This document shows positions 21,581 through 34,500 of a DNA stretch of 64,000 nt, piece by piece. The stretch is from the NCBI GenBank assembly GCA_014529385.2, contig CM043967.1, positions 88,397,278 to 88,461,277 on the forward strand, in the 5' to 3' direction. The notes beneath the pieces are model-generated. The model ran no database searches and was not told the DNA's origin. It saw only the letters and a program-made list of their open reading frames with translations. The position numbers and the translations under genes were made by a program. Within the stretch, counting starts at the first letter, position 1. Every line of letters begins with the position of its first letter. The DNA is from Adiantum capillus-veneris (taxonomy: Eukaryota; Streptophyta; Polypodiopsida; Polypodiales; Pteridaceae).

Positions 21581-22265
21581 GTTGCTTTGATTAGTAGCTA
21601 TTATCTATGATAGGTTGTGGGATATGCATATTCTGAATTTGGATCAATTTTATGGTAGATATCATGTGGTATTGCAATCATATTTATTAGAAAAATTGGT
21701 AGCTGGTTTTCTTGGTTAGTAGCAAATGATAATGCCAAAGGTTGACATCAGTTTCGGTCATGTATTTTCTCTCTCAATAGATGGTTATGTGCTACATATA
21801 TTATTGTTTATTCCTCTTTATGGTTGAGTGTTTTTGAGCTTTGGATTCGCTCTAGTTTAGCCACATATGCTTCACATTTGGAGATATTATTGGCATACTT
21901 TACTGCTCATTTGGGTTGACTATTATTAGTATTTTGCATTGTACTACTAGTGTTTCTATGGTTCTTGATCCACAATCATGGCCTTCACAATTGAGAGTGA
22001 TTTGCTTGATTTTGAGAGATTGGATCTGGTTTTAACTTTTAATATTGGAAAGGACATAATTATAATGTATTGGTGCAATTGAGGCAGGATAAACCTTTCA
22101 AATGCAAAGGTATTAAGATTGCTAACATAAATTAGAGAGATTCCTCTTTCTCTCAAAATGTGGACTTTAATGTGGAAGTGCATCTTTAGTTGAAAATAGA
22201 ACCTACATCTAGTTTTCGAGTATGAAATAATGTAAATGGGCTACACATAGTTCATGCACAACCCT
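21581..22265. other. Unassigned AT-rich spacer
   Basis: No convincing coding frame or LTR end. It lies between the copia A LTR and the start of the gypsy B gag and may hold the gypsy B leader. Confidence 0.4.
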
Positions 22266-24796
22266 ATGGTAGCAAAAGAAGGACCACCGACTTTAGAATT
22301 TAAGGGATACGATCAAGTTGATTTGAAGCCTTTGAAATAGCTTAGCACGAATATACCTAGGATTGGAGTCTATTGTTGGGAGGATAGAAACGTCAAAGAT
22401 CTTCGATGGACTTCTCATGCCAAATCAGGATAGTTAACACCCATGAAGATCATCTATAGCTTCAAAATCAAAGACAAGGGTTCAAGAGATCTACCACCTA
22501 CCTATCTAGGGATTGTTATAACAATAACTTTGTTATGAGATGAGTCCTGAGGAGGTAGAACAAACCAAATACCAAGGGTACTCCATAAGAGATTGGATAT
22601 TGGGCCAAGGACCATAAACTATTCCAAGAGATGAACTCTAAGAGCGATCTTTTGAGAGTAATGTTAAAAATCCAAAAACTACCTCATCACAAAGAAAACC
22701 GGGTGACACTAAAGCCAGTCCATGGCTACATGAGTCACTATTTTCAATAGATTGGTCTAAAGGACTTGGAACATGACCAACTGCCAGGAGACCGGGAGTT
22801 GAATCAGGTAGATGTGTTAGTAGACCAGCTGATTTTCAAAAATGGGTGTAAAAATACAGTGGATCTGGGGATCCATATGACCACTTAGCAAGGCTTAAAC
22901 AAGTGCTAAGAGAAAAACACATATTTGATTTCCATACTCAATTCCAGGGATTTGGAATGACACCAAAAGGAAATGCACTGACATGGTTCCAAAACATTCC
23001 ACCAAGGTCAATCATGGACTTAAATACATTAGCTCAAGGATTTGTAGCTGCATGTTCCAAAACGGGGATCAAACATAATACGGTAGATCAAATTTGTAGC
23101 TTCAAACCAAAACAAGGTGAGTCTATCAGGGATTGTGCAACTAGAATGAAACAATACATCACAAGATGCCCAGAACTAGAGATACCTGCAGAAGAAAGAT
23201 TAGTATCATTGTTTCTAGAGGGACTGCTAAACAAATAACTTCATGCTATATTGTATAGCAAGAAACATATGACCCTAGAAGAGTGTATGCCAGGTGCTAT
23301 TGACTTAGGAGACAATTGTGATTTTTCAACGAAGAAGATGTCCCTAAGGATAACCAAAGTGAGAAAACAAAATCCACCAAACTGGCACAAGTGGGAATGG
23401 CTGCTCTGCAGCACCTCTTACAGCCATAGAAGACATGCTCAAAGGGATGAATGATATGATGAATAACATGTAAAAAGCACCTATGAGGGGACCAGGACAA
23501 GGGATACCTCAACAAGGACAACCAATTAGGCCGCAAAAATGGTGTGAAATCGAGGGTAAATGGACCAACCATGAGACCATTGAGTGCTATTACCGTCCAA
23601 AGTATGATGGGAATGTTCAATACCAGCCTATGAGGCCACAAGGACAACCCATGTACATCTATCAATCTAATATTTCCCAGCTCAAAGACCACCAATGGGT
23701 ATGAAAAGACCTCAACCTGTGTTGGATCAACAACCTCCATATCTTGGACATAACGCAATACCTATAAAGTACATGCATTCAGAGGGAGCCTGTTACACCC
23801 TATGCTAAGCCTAGTCCATACAATAATGATAGAAGGAGATTGATATAATTCACATCCATCACCAATGGAAGAACCTGTGACTTATACTACACCAGAGCTT
23901 GCACCAATGTACTATGTAGCTAATCAAGGTGTTAGACCTCTGATGGTAAGACCCATGATTAAGCCAAGAACTGGAAACTGTCATAACTGTGGTGCAGATG
24001 ATCATTGGAAAATGAATGCCCAGAGCCTGACAAGAACATTAAGCCAGCTAAATCTTTTTGTATACAATGTTGCAAAAAGGGAGGACACTTTCCTGAAGAT
24101 TGTCCAGAAAATCCTTTAAACAAGGGTAAAACAATAGTGAACTTAGTCCAAATGATACCTAGTAGCTCATCTGAGAGTGAACCGATTGTTCCGATCAAGG
24201 TAATCACCAGAGCCCAGGCTAAGAAAAAGAAACATAACTCCTCTGATAATTCGGAGAATACTAAAATTTCCTCTCAAAAGACCAAGAGAAGCAGAAGAAA
24301 AAGGTATGAGATGAGAAAACAGAAAGAAAGGGCTGAAATCGAGGAGAAATCCAAGAAACTATTCTAGGACAAAGTGAAAGGAACTGGAAGTGAAATCAAG
24401 GAAACCATCGTGAAATTTGAAGGATCAATTTTGGTAGACAATTTTTTTGAGCCAATCAACATAGCCTTGGAAGCTTACCAAGCGGGACTTAAAGCAGTCC
24501 AAAACATAGAAAAGAAATGGAAAAACTATCCTTCTTCAGATATGGAAGCAACTAAGCTTGAAGCTTATCAAAATTTGGTAAGAATTACTCAAGAGATGCT
24601 GGAAAAACAAAAACCCAAGCTAGAGAGTATGGCAAAACCTGAGGAGCTTGTGGTAGGAACCAGTAAAGAGAAATCCAAAGTGGTGGTAGAACCCCACCTT
24701 GAAACAAAAGAGCTAGAACTCATAGTGCCTGACAGTCAAGATGCCTTAGATGGAATTCCATTTGTAGAAGAAAACTGGCCAGGACACTTATGGTAA
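22266..24796 (+). pseudogene. Gypsy B gag
   Basis: Starts at an ATG at 22266 (MVAKEGPPTLEFKGYDQ). The recognisable retrotransposon gag core is 22870-23240 (GNALTWFQNIPP, YITRCPELEIP, LFLEGL). Two knuckles follow: CHNCGADDHWKN-EC near 23975-24015, split by a frameshift, and CIQCCKKGGHFPEDC near 24057-24101. A Lys/Arg-rich stretch (24190-24360) and a Lys/Glu-rich, possibly coiled-coil tail (24374-24796) come next. Several stops interrupt it. Two knuckles and the long charged tail are unusual beside the single-knuckle gags of the other elements here. Confidence 0.75.
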
Positions 24797-25149
24797 AAAG
24801 TTAGAGAGATTAATGATGGGAGCCTAACTCTGATCCCTGAAGTCAGATCCTATAGAGGAAGTTTGGTTAGACAATCTACCTTCTGATATGGACATAGATA
24901 TACAATCCTTGTATGGGGATTGTGGCTCTGAAGCTTCAAGAATGTCTAAACCAATGACTCTGAAAACACTACCCTCTTACTTGGAAGATATAGGAGAATT
25001 GTTAAAAATCAAACCACATTTATGGAATAATCTACAGAAAACTCTAGAGAAGGTGAGGATAATAGGGCTAATTGTGAAAAATTTGGAAAAATTGAAACAC
25101 GAATTGGACAACAAAGAGATTAGATCCTTTCCAATTAACAAAGTTGGAG

Positions 25150-25481
25150 AATAATACGAAGGGGAAGAAAGAAACACAACCCTTCCAGTGAGATATAATG
25201 ATATAGAAACCATGGCAATACTAGATAGTGGGGCAGGCATAGCCATAGCCACGAAAGCAGTATGGGAATCATGGGGACAACCATCCATTAGACAAACTCG
25301 AATGAAATTGCAATTGGCTGATGGACACATCGAGAGACCCTTACGACTGCTTGAAAAGGTGATAGTTAGTTTCCATGGAATTGATTATCAACACACTTTT
25401 GCAATAGCGGACTTTGGAAAGAAACACAATTATAAAATCATCTTGGGAAGACCTTTCATGCGACAAGTACAACTCATCTAA
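25150..25481 (+). pseudogene. Gypsy B protease
   Basis: Retroviral-type aspartic protease with the active-site motif ILDSGAGIAIA near 25217 and the C-terminal IILGRPFM motif near 25435. The frame is open for 97 codons but isolated from gag and RT by stops. Confidence 0.75.
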
Positions 25482-26629
25482 GATTGGGGAAACAATTATC
25501 TATACTTGAAGCAAGTGGAATCAATAACAATGGTTAATCTAAAAGATCACACTTATAGAGATGTCATGAAAACACCCATGCTAGAATTTGACTCATTCTC
25601 TTTCGCTGAAACTAAGCCTCCATCTTGGTTGAACAAAGCCTATTTGGATGTATAGAGCCTTATAAAAAAGATCTTAAAACGAGAAGAATGTATCTTAGAA
25701 ATAAATTGCACAGATGAAGCCTATGTGCCTAAACCCTTTCCAGAGCATTTGTTTGAGCCATTTGAGTGGACTCAAGTTTTAGCAGCAATGAATATATGTG
25801 TAAATATGTCTATGCCTACTGAATTTTGCAATGAGGATGGCTATGACATAATTCCTATACAAATGATCTCAACCCTTCACATTGAAGACTAAATTCAAGA
25901 ATCCAAGGACTTGATGAAGGCTCAACAAGTCTTTTCAGACCTTTACTATGATGTAGCAGATGAGTGGAAGATATTCAGCTACCGCAGATGATTCGGGGTC
26001 AAAAAAAGAACATGTGAGCTAAACTACTCATGAAAGGAGGGGAGGAAAAGTTTTTTGACTTTCCAAACCAGAAATCGAGAAGACAGAAATGGTATAGAGG
26101 AAAAAGAGATAGAAGAAACTTGAAATCTAAATCTATGCCATCAGTCTCTAGAAAAACACAGTTATTGATGCAGATAGATGCACATTATTATGTCAAAGAC
26201 AAAATCATTGGTAGATATCCTTTAAATAAAAAGCCAGAAATATCCAAAACATCGAGAAAAATAAGAAAGGAAACTCAAGCAAAAACTAAATACCAAGACA
26301 AGGATTCGACCATGACACGGAGAAAGAAGTATCAAGAGTTGAAGAAAGCTCTAAAGGAGATATGTACAACTGAAATGGAAACCACTAAGGAGGAAGATAA
26401 AGATGTAATGAGTGTTCCATCCCATCACAAGAAATATAGTCTCCAGGACCGAAAAATCATAGTTGAACAACATGTCAAAGAACTACGAAAACAGGGCGAG
26501 TCCTATGAAGGACCTGAAAAGGCAAAAAAGATAGATCTCTCCAAACTAGGAGAAGAGCCTAGACCTGATTACATTGCAAACAACGTGACGAAAGAAGAAG
26601 AAGAGCTTTTATTAAGCTTACAGAAATAA
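25482..26629 (+). pseudogene. Gypsy B protease-RT linker region
   Basis: A decayed linker with a 199-codon open stretch at 26030-26629 that is very rich in Lys and Arg and has no motif I recognise. It ends shortly before the RT entry (HTIPMRNDAKPSRQRPY at about 26693). Short frames at 25490-26000 look like fragments of the same linker. Confidence 0.5.
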
Positions 26630-26689
26630 TACTGAGATATCTTTGCTTGATCTTATAAGGATCTCAAGGCTATTGATCCAGAAATCTGT

Positions 26690-28851
26690 CAACATACCAT
26701 ACCTATGAGAAATGATGCAAAACCAAGCAGACAAAGGCCATACACTTACAATGAGACATTTCCTAGGAAGATCAAAGAAGAGATAGACAAGCTAAAGGAA
26801 GCCAAATTCATTTATGAAATTGAACACACAGATTGGGTGTCTCCAATTGTGGTAGTACCCAAGAAAAATGGAAAATCAAGAGTGTGTGTCAATCTCAAGA
26901 AAGTGAATGCAGCTACCATTAGGGACAACTACCCTCTTTCAATCACTGAGCATGTTTTAGAACAAGTTGCAAGAAAAGAATCTTATAGCTTTTGAGATGG
27001 ATTTTCGGGATACAATCAGCTTTTGGTTGACCCCAAGGATTAGCATAAAATTGCCTTTGTAGCTAAATGGGGTATTTTTGCCTATCGGGTTATGCTTTTT
27101 GGGTTAACTAATGCTCCTGCCACCTTTCAAAGATTGACGAGCCATGCTTGTAAGGAATACCTTTGGAATTTATTAGAAGTTATATGGATGATCTATGTGT
27201 ACATTCATCAATCTAACTTGATCATTTTGAACACCTCAAAAAGGTATTAAAAAAATGTAGACATTATAGGATTTGCTTAAATCCTGATGAGTACACATTC
27301 ATGGGTAGACAAGGAAAAATTCTTGGACATATAGTGTCTAAAAATGGCATAGCTACTGATATGGATAAAATTCATGTGATTGCTGATTTGCCTAGACCGA
27401 CAATAGTCAAAGGGGTTCAAGCTTTCATGGGACATTGTGGATATTACAGATGGTTCATTTACATGTGCGCTATAATTGCAAAGCCCATGTATAGCTTGAT
27501 TACACTCTTTAAATGGACTGATGAGTGTGAGGAATCCTTCATGAAGCTTAAGAAAGCTCTCACTTCAACTCCAATATTGAAAGCACCACATTGGAATAAG
27601 ATATTCCACATACATATAGATGCTTCCAATTTTTCCATTGGGTGTATACTAGCTCAATCGAGAGACGAAAAAATTGATTTTCCTATTTCTTATGCTAGTA
27701 GACATTGAATATGGCAAAGAAAAACTACACAACCATAGAAAGAGAAGGATCAGGGATGATCTATGCCGTAAAAAAGTATAGACATTACCTATTAGCTAAC
27801 AAATTGGTGTTCTTTGTGGACCACCAAGACTTATTGTACTTGGTCAACAAGCCATGCAGCACAGGAAGAATAGTGAGATGGTTCATCATTGTTTTGGAAA
27901 TTGATTTCACTATAGTTGTGAAAAAGGGCACCACTCATCAAAGAGCAAATCATACGATAAGGATTATATTAGGAGAACCACCAAAGGGAGTAGACGATGA
28001 TCTACCAGATGCATATATGTTCTCCATGGAAATGATACCTTGATGGTCGGAAAACATGGTATCCTTGATGACCATAGCTCAAGTGGATTCACAAATACCA
28101 CTTACTGCTACAACCGATTAATTGAGCAATCGATTATGTATCAACTACTAGCTGGAAGGCTGTACAAAAGAAATCAAGATGGAATATTGCTTTTATGCAT
28201 TAATCCTGAGGAGAAAACCCAATACCTAAGTCAAGTACATATTACCATAGTAGGACTTCACTTTGTGGAAGACCAAACTATGCAACAGATCTTGAGACTT
28301 GGAGTATTTTGACCAACTATGAGGAGTGATCTTCACTCATTTGTAAACAATTGTCCTCAATGCCAGAAACAAGCACCCATACCTTATGTGACATTGTTCT
28401 AAATATCAATTGTTCCTAAGTGGAGTAACTATCTAGTTACTCTGTTATCAAGTCAAAGATTTCCTGAGGATATGAGCAAACATCGCCAAAGAGCAATTGA
28501 AATAGAAGCAAGAGACTATGATCTTATTGGAAACCAATTGTATTGGAGAGGTAAGGATCAACAACTACGTCTTTGTGCTCTTATTGGAAACCAATTGTAT
28601 TGGAGATCACTTTTCTAGTGAAACCACCCCAAGAGCAATCTTAATGGAAGGCATATAATGGCCAACACTTTTTGTAGATGCCAAAGAATATGTTCGAAGG
28701 TGTGATGCATGTCAAGAAGCAAAATAATGCCAACCCAGGTAGATAGCATGTCCTTAAGACCAATGATGGGGGCTAGAGATTTTGCAAAATGGGGTATAGA
28801 CTTTGTTGTGCCAATATAGCCACTTGCATATAGAACCCAAGATCAATATAT
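26690..28851 (+). pseudogene. Gypsy B RT, RNase H and partial integrase
   Basis: RT is readable from WVSPIVVVPKKNGKSRVCV (about 26836) through a decayed active site near 27180 (YMDDLCVHSS with a base change and shift) to the thumb (ILGHIVSKNGI at 27320). RNase H follows with HIDASNFSIGC (27610), a frame break at 27708 and FFVDHQDLLYLV (27810). The integrase zinc site is partly readable at 28320-28370 (NNCPQCQK), and the core begins WGIDFV near 28790 before the truncation. A 27-base segment occurs twice, at about 28513 and 28578. Confidence 0.8.
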
Positions 28852-29110
28852 TGAGGCGGTCCGGGGCGGGCAACAAGAAGAGCAACCTCTAGACACCCTT
28901 CAAGGCTCCCGTGCTTCTCAATGGGGCTGGGGCACAACACAACACAAACCAAAACAACAAACCCACAGCCAAATCCCAACTACACAAGGGGCACCACCTA
29001 GTTTAAGAGCGAACTAGGACGCAAAAGAGGAGAATCGTTAGAGCAACCCACAAACAAGCAAGGAATTTACACTAACTTTAACACCAATGGAACACTCTCA
29101 CACACTATAA

Positions 29111-29113
<3 letters not shown>

Positions 29114-29165
<52 letters not shown>
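29114..29165. repeat. (GA)26 microsatellite
   Basis: Pure GA run, equivalent to the TC run of Tat-2 LTRs on the other strand but about twice as long. Confidence 0.95.
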
Positions 29166-29168
<3 letters not shown>

Positions 29169-29666
29169 TGTACAAATTAGCTTCAACTTTATATTTTGCA
29201 CAAAAAGGAACTTAGAGCTTGCGGAATCAAGTGACAATATTTGGTTATAGCATCACTAGCACATTGTCTTAGGGTTATGGGAGCCCTCTCACCATCCACC
29301 CTCTTACAATGGTAGCCAAACAATAGCCAATGAATCACAAGCAACAAAACAACAACCTTCAATGAAACAAGTCACCTTATGAAGCTGAATGAGTTTGCCA
29401 AGCCAAATTGGAGGAGAAGCGTGAGCCTTTGGACATGAATTGCACCCAAAACTACCAATTCATTGATGTTGGGGTAGATACAACAATGGTAGGAAGAATA
29501 TCTTCTACTCGCACTCACTCAAACTAGCTCAAGCTTTTCTATGCACCAAGGTGATGGTGTATAGAAAGCTTACTCTCTCTTTACAACCAAGATAGAACTG
29601 GCGTGTGGTACGCTCAATCTAGTGTGCAATGGTATAGTGATGTCTTTTACAAGGAGGAATGGGTTC

Positions 29667-29674
29667 TATTTATA
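29667..29674 (-). promoter_or_regulatory. TATA-like box in the Tat-3 3' LTR
   Basis: Minus-strand TATAAATA in the segment not shared with Tat-2, in the orientation of the element. Confidence 0.45.
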
Positions 29675-31481
29675 GGTTTTAGAAGCCTTGATTATGATTA
29701 AGCCTAATCAATTTTATTAGGAAAGATCAAGGATTATGAATTTTTATGAATTTCAAATGATAATGGGGTCTCTCTTTTCTCTTGATTCACATGGATGTGG
29801 GCTCAAGTAAGAGAATTATTGATGTGGTGAAAAGAGAGAAACTTCCATGGGAGTGAATGAATTTGGTTTACTTGTGCGGTTGCCTACTCCATATGTTGAT
29901 AGTGTGGGTGCATTTTTACAAGAGAACTTAGTTGTTAGTGGTAATAATCACTAGAATTGTTAGTGATACATTTACAATGGGTAGGATGAGTTGATTTGAT
30001 GAAGAAAGAGGGGTGAATTAACAAAGAATCATTGAGATGGTGAAGCTTTGAATAAGCTTGAACTCACCCTTGTGTAGATTGTGGAAAAAATGACCGCTAG
30101 TCTTCTTCTTCTTCTTCGCTTCTTTACGCCACCGCCACGGTTGACCACCACGATGAAAAGAGGATTTGTTGAAGAAAAATCCTCAATTTGAAGAAATTAT
30201 CATGGTTAAGATGCTAAATTTTAGATATTTTTAGGAGAGGTAAATGAAATTGTAACATAGAAGCAATAGAGAGAGACATGGAGAGGGTGTATGTATGTAG
30301 AGGTTCATAAAAGAACTATAGGGATGAGAGAGAACGGTAATGGTGAAGAGGGTGGGAGAAGCCATGGAAATTGTAGGTTTGAGTGAGGGAAGGAGAGGGA
30401 GGGATGTATAAGAGTGAGTAGGTGTGTGGAAGGGTGAGAGAAGACTAAGGGCTACTTGTGAGAAAAGTGGGCAGACTGGGGTCCACTCAAAAAATCATAG
30501 CTCACCGCTGGTAGCTCCAAAAATCATGAAAAACTTTGAGGTGATTATTCAAAGTGTAAGCTAAATTTTCTCTTTTGACCACAACTCCAAATTCGGAGTG
30601 GAGATAGGTGCCAAAATTCTCACCAAAAATCCTGTTTTTATGCCTGCAAAAGTCTTTTAGTGGCCCCCTCCTTTGTTGAATTTGTACAATGCATCCAAGA
30701 GTGAGCCCCTCCTTTGTCATATTATAATACAAAGCATCCAAGTTGCCCTTGACCCATGCATGGAGGAGGATTATTGGTGAATAAAGAAATATATACATGG
30801 TGGGACTAGTGTATGGACTATTCATGGACTTTAGCTCAATGAGCATATGGTGTTAGAATAATGAGTAAAAATAATAATAAAAATATGGAGGAGTTATGGA
30901 TATGAAAAGATATTGGAATCATATGATATGGTCCCTCCTTGAATTATTTTGGGTGAAAGAGGAAAAGGTATGCAAGTAAATAATATAATAAACGTAACCA
31001 ATGAGTAGAAATCAATTTTTTGTTTTCACGATTGTGAGGGTGAAAATGTGGGAGTGATTTGTATAAAGAAAAAATATGAGGTTAGAGTATGTACATATTG
31101 GCAAAAAATATAATTATGGTGTAAGAGGATGAAAGAAGGTGTACATAGGTTTAATAAAACACACACCTAAGTAGAAATATTTAAATAAAATACCAAAATA
31201 ATTATAAAAAATCCCTATATTTAGGCCATATATACAATGAAATATTTACACACAAAGAGACCATAATATACTTTTTTCTTTTTTTAATTTTATTTTTTGG
31301 CGCAACTAGCCCAGTGACTAGCTAGCTGAGGGTTTTTAAGAAGATACAGGAAAAGCCTCCTAACTCACACACGCCTATGTACAGTGAAATGGTAGGGATA
31401 GCCATAGCGTTTGGGTGAATTTGGTAGGGTGGAGTAACTTACTATGGCAATTATGGAGAGCCAAAAAACGGTTATCATTAG

Positions 31482-31490
31482 CCCTCCCCC
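31482..31490 (-). promoter_or_regulatory. Tat-3 polypurine tract
   Basis: Minus-strand GGGGGAGGG next to the LTR edge, identical to Tat-2. Confidence 0.75.
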
Positions 31491-31505
31491 AGGATGATGG
31501 TATAT

Positions 31506-34500
31506 TCATGTACCATCATAGAGCATCTTTTCCAAAGAGAATGCTTCAGAGTCCTTGACGAAATCTTCATTGTTTGGCCCCTCAGAATTTTGGCTGGAGT
31601 TACACTCATGCTTCATGTAACAATACTTACATGAGACAGCGGCCTTTGGACAGATCTTTGGTAGATCCTTTGGTAGAAGGCGACTCAAATAGAGCTTCAA
31701 GCGATACCTGTTTACCTTCCTGGAGTGCTCTTTACCATTTAAGTCCATAAGCTTATAGTAACTAGAATTGAAAGCCTTCTTGACTATGTATGGCCCTTGT
31801 CATCTAGTTTCAAACTTGGCATCAAAACGATTTTCAAGTCGATTGTCATACCTTAGCACAAGTTCTCCTTCCTTGATGCCTTTGTCCTTCAGTTTCTTGT
31901 CGTGCGTTTCTTTCGCTTGTGTGGCTTTCCTCTTGTAGTACTCATATGCTGCTTCTCTTTTCCACTCAAGCTCCACTAACGTAAGAAGTCAATCCATCCA
32001 TACCTCTTGATCATCTTGTGCTCCTTTGCCATGAAGTCGCATTGTTGGAATGTTGAGCTCGATAGGCTGCAAAGCCTCTTGACCATAGACCAAGTGAAAT
32101 GGTGTGAACTCCGTGGCTTCCCTATATGTGGTTCGATATGCCCACAAGGCACTATCCAAGAAGTCATCCCATAATTTTGTCTTGTTTTGCACCATCTTTC
32201 TAATGATTCCTGCAATGACACCATTAGCCTTCTCCACCAAACCATTTGACTGTGGGTAGTATGGTGTGCTATGACGATGTAGAATGTGAAGCTCTTCACA
32301 AACTTCTGTGAGCAAGCCCTTCCTAAACCCTAGACCATTATCAGAAAAAATCTCCAAAGGTGTGCCAAATCTGCAACAAATGTGATTGTACACAAACTTG
32401 CTAACTGTCCTCTCATTCACTCTTGCCACACTTTGAGCTTCCACCCACCTAGTCATATAGTCTACAGCCACTAGAATGTAGAGTTTACCATTTTTTGTCC
32501 TAGGCAGAGGACCCATAGCATCAATGCCCCACCTTTCAAAGGGTCCATTTGCAAGAACTATTTGCCTCGGGCCATGCACCAACCTTCTATTTCCATTTAT
32601 CTGACAATTGTGACAGATTTTACACTAATGTTGAACATCTACATGCAAGCTTGGCCAAACATACCCCGCAAGCAAAATCTTCTTCACAGTTGATTCTTGG
32701 GAAAAATGACCACCACATGCCTCTTCATGCAAACCTTTTAGAATGGCTGGAATTTCCTCGATAGTTGGTACTCTTCTGCACACTTGATCCTTCCCTCTTT
32801 GATAGAGGGAGCCTTCTAGGAAGAGATAGAAACTTGCCTTCTTCATGAGTCTCCTCTTCTGAGCCTTCGTGAAGTCTTGTGGAAACTCACCCTCCAAAAT
32901 GTAGCCAATAATGGGAGCCAATGACTCCAGTCCCTGGTATCTCGGTTGCTTGACAGATGCTGCCACCATGATGACATGCACTTCTCTCTCAACACATGTA
33001 ACTGCTTGTTGTGCAAGTAAATCGGCACCTTCATTTTGTTTCCTCGGAACATGATATAGTTGCACTTCTTCAAATTGATTAAACATCCTACGAATGGCAT
33101 GAACTTTTGTCCTTAAGCTTTCATTCTTGCATGCCCAAATGCCTAAAATCTGTTTAACAATGAGAAGTGCATCTCCCTTTACCATGAGACGTTTTATCCC
33201 TTGGCCAATGCACATCTTCAAACCATGAAGTAGTGTGTCGTATTCTGCTTCATTGTTGCTAGTTGAACCTTGTAGATTGACCTTCTCTTTCATGACCACC
33301 TCTCCACTTGGGTTGAGCAACACTAGCCCTCCCCCTGGTTTCCGTGTGGCTCGTCGAAAAGCTCCATCAAAGAACAAGGTAAAAGCATTGGGAACACTTT
33401 TTGGTGGTGGCAATGGTAGGGTCTTTACTTGAGGCACCTTAATTTCCTTCTCATGTACCCTATAAGTGAGAATCCCTGCCAATTGTGCACGCACACTATC
33501 TTCTACCTTGAAAGAGTATTGGAACTCTTGCAACTCCATAATCCACTTTGAGATCCTAGTACTAAGATTCATTTGAGATGACACCCAAGGGAACAAATTT
33601 TCTGCAGTGAGAATTACAAAAGGTTTTGGTAGCAGGTAGGATCTAAACTTTCTCACCGCAAACATGAGAGAAAGAATCATGAGTTCTGCTTCTGTGTAGT
33701 CTCTCTCCAAAGCATTCATGACCCTACTAGCAAAGTAGATGGGTCGCATCCTTGTACTGTGGGGATCTTGTTGTAGCAACACAGCACCAATTGTTTCCCT
33801 TCCAACACTAGAGCTAACAAAGAATGTGTACTCCCAACAAGGAGGCATGAGTGTTGGTAGCTCTGACAAAATGACTTTAATGTTACAAAAATACTCTTCA
33901 AGCTCATTAGACCATGCAAATTCTACTTGTTGTGTCAACTTTTGCAAAGGATGAAGCAACTCCGAGGCTAAGTGAATGAAGCGTGACATATACTTCACCT
34001 GCTGAATGAAAGAGATGACCTCCTTAAGACTCTTCGGTGATGGGAGCTCAATAAGAGCCTTTGCCTTTGAAGGATCCACCTCAATGCCTTTATAGGAAAC
34101 CTTGTGACCGAGCAAGATCACTTTATCCTCACCTATGTGGCACTTGTCGGGGTTGAGTTGACCTCCCATGTCGTAGAGCTTCTTTAAACCTTCTTCTACC
34201 CTTTGTAGATGCAATGATTTTGAGCTATAAATGCAGAAATCATCAATGAACACCCTAATTGACTTTCCAAAGAATGCTTGAAACACCATGTTCATGAAAC
34301 GTTGGAATGTTGCAGGAGCATTTGTCAGACCAAATGGCATGACTCTAAAAGCATAACAACCCCAAGGAGTGATAAAGGTTGTTTTCAATTGATCTTCCAA
34401 TGCGATACCTATTTGAAAGTAGCCTGAGTAGCCATCACACACAGTGTACTTCTCATGACCAGCTACCTCATTTAGTATCTTATCCTGAAATGGGAGGGGA

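Larger units (their letters stand above)
22266..28851 (+). mobile_element. Gypsy B: decayed Ty3/gypsy element, 3' end replaced by Tat-3 LTR
   Basis: A gag with two zinc knuckles, protease, RT, RNase H and the start of integrase follow in gypsy order, with many stops and shifts. It is cut at 28851 inside the integrase core by the Tat-3 LTR. No LTR of its own is identified. The protein families differ from the Tat elements and the chromovirus here. Confidence 0.85.
28852..31477 (-). repeat. Tat-3 3' LTR, mosaic relative to Tat-2
   Basis: The first ~260 bases on this strand (28852-29113) match the end of the Tat-2 LTR closely. The last ~1 kb (30500-31477) matches the start of the Tat-2 LTR with clear divergence. 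The middle (29166-30480) has no match that I can see in Tat-2 and carries its own TATA-like box. Confidence 0.8.
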
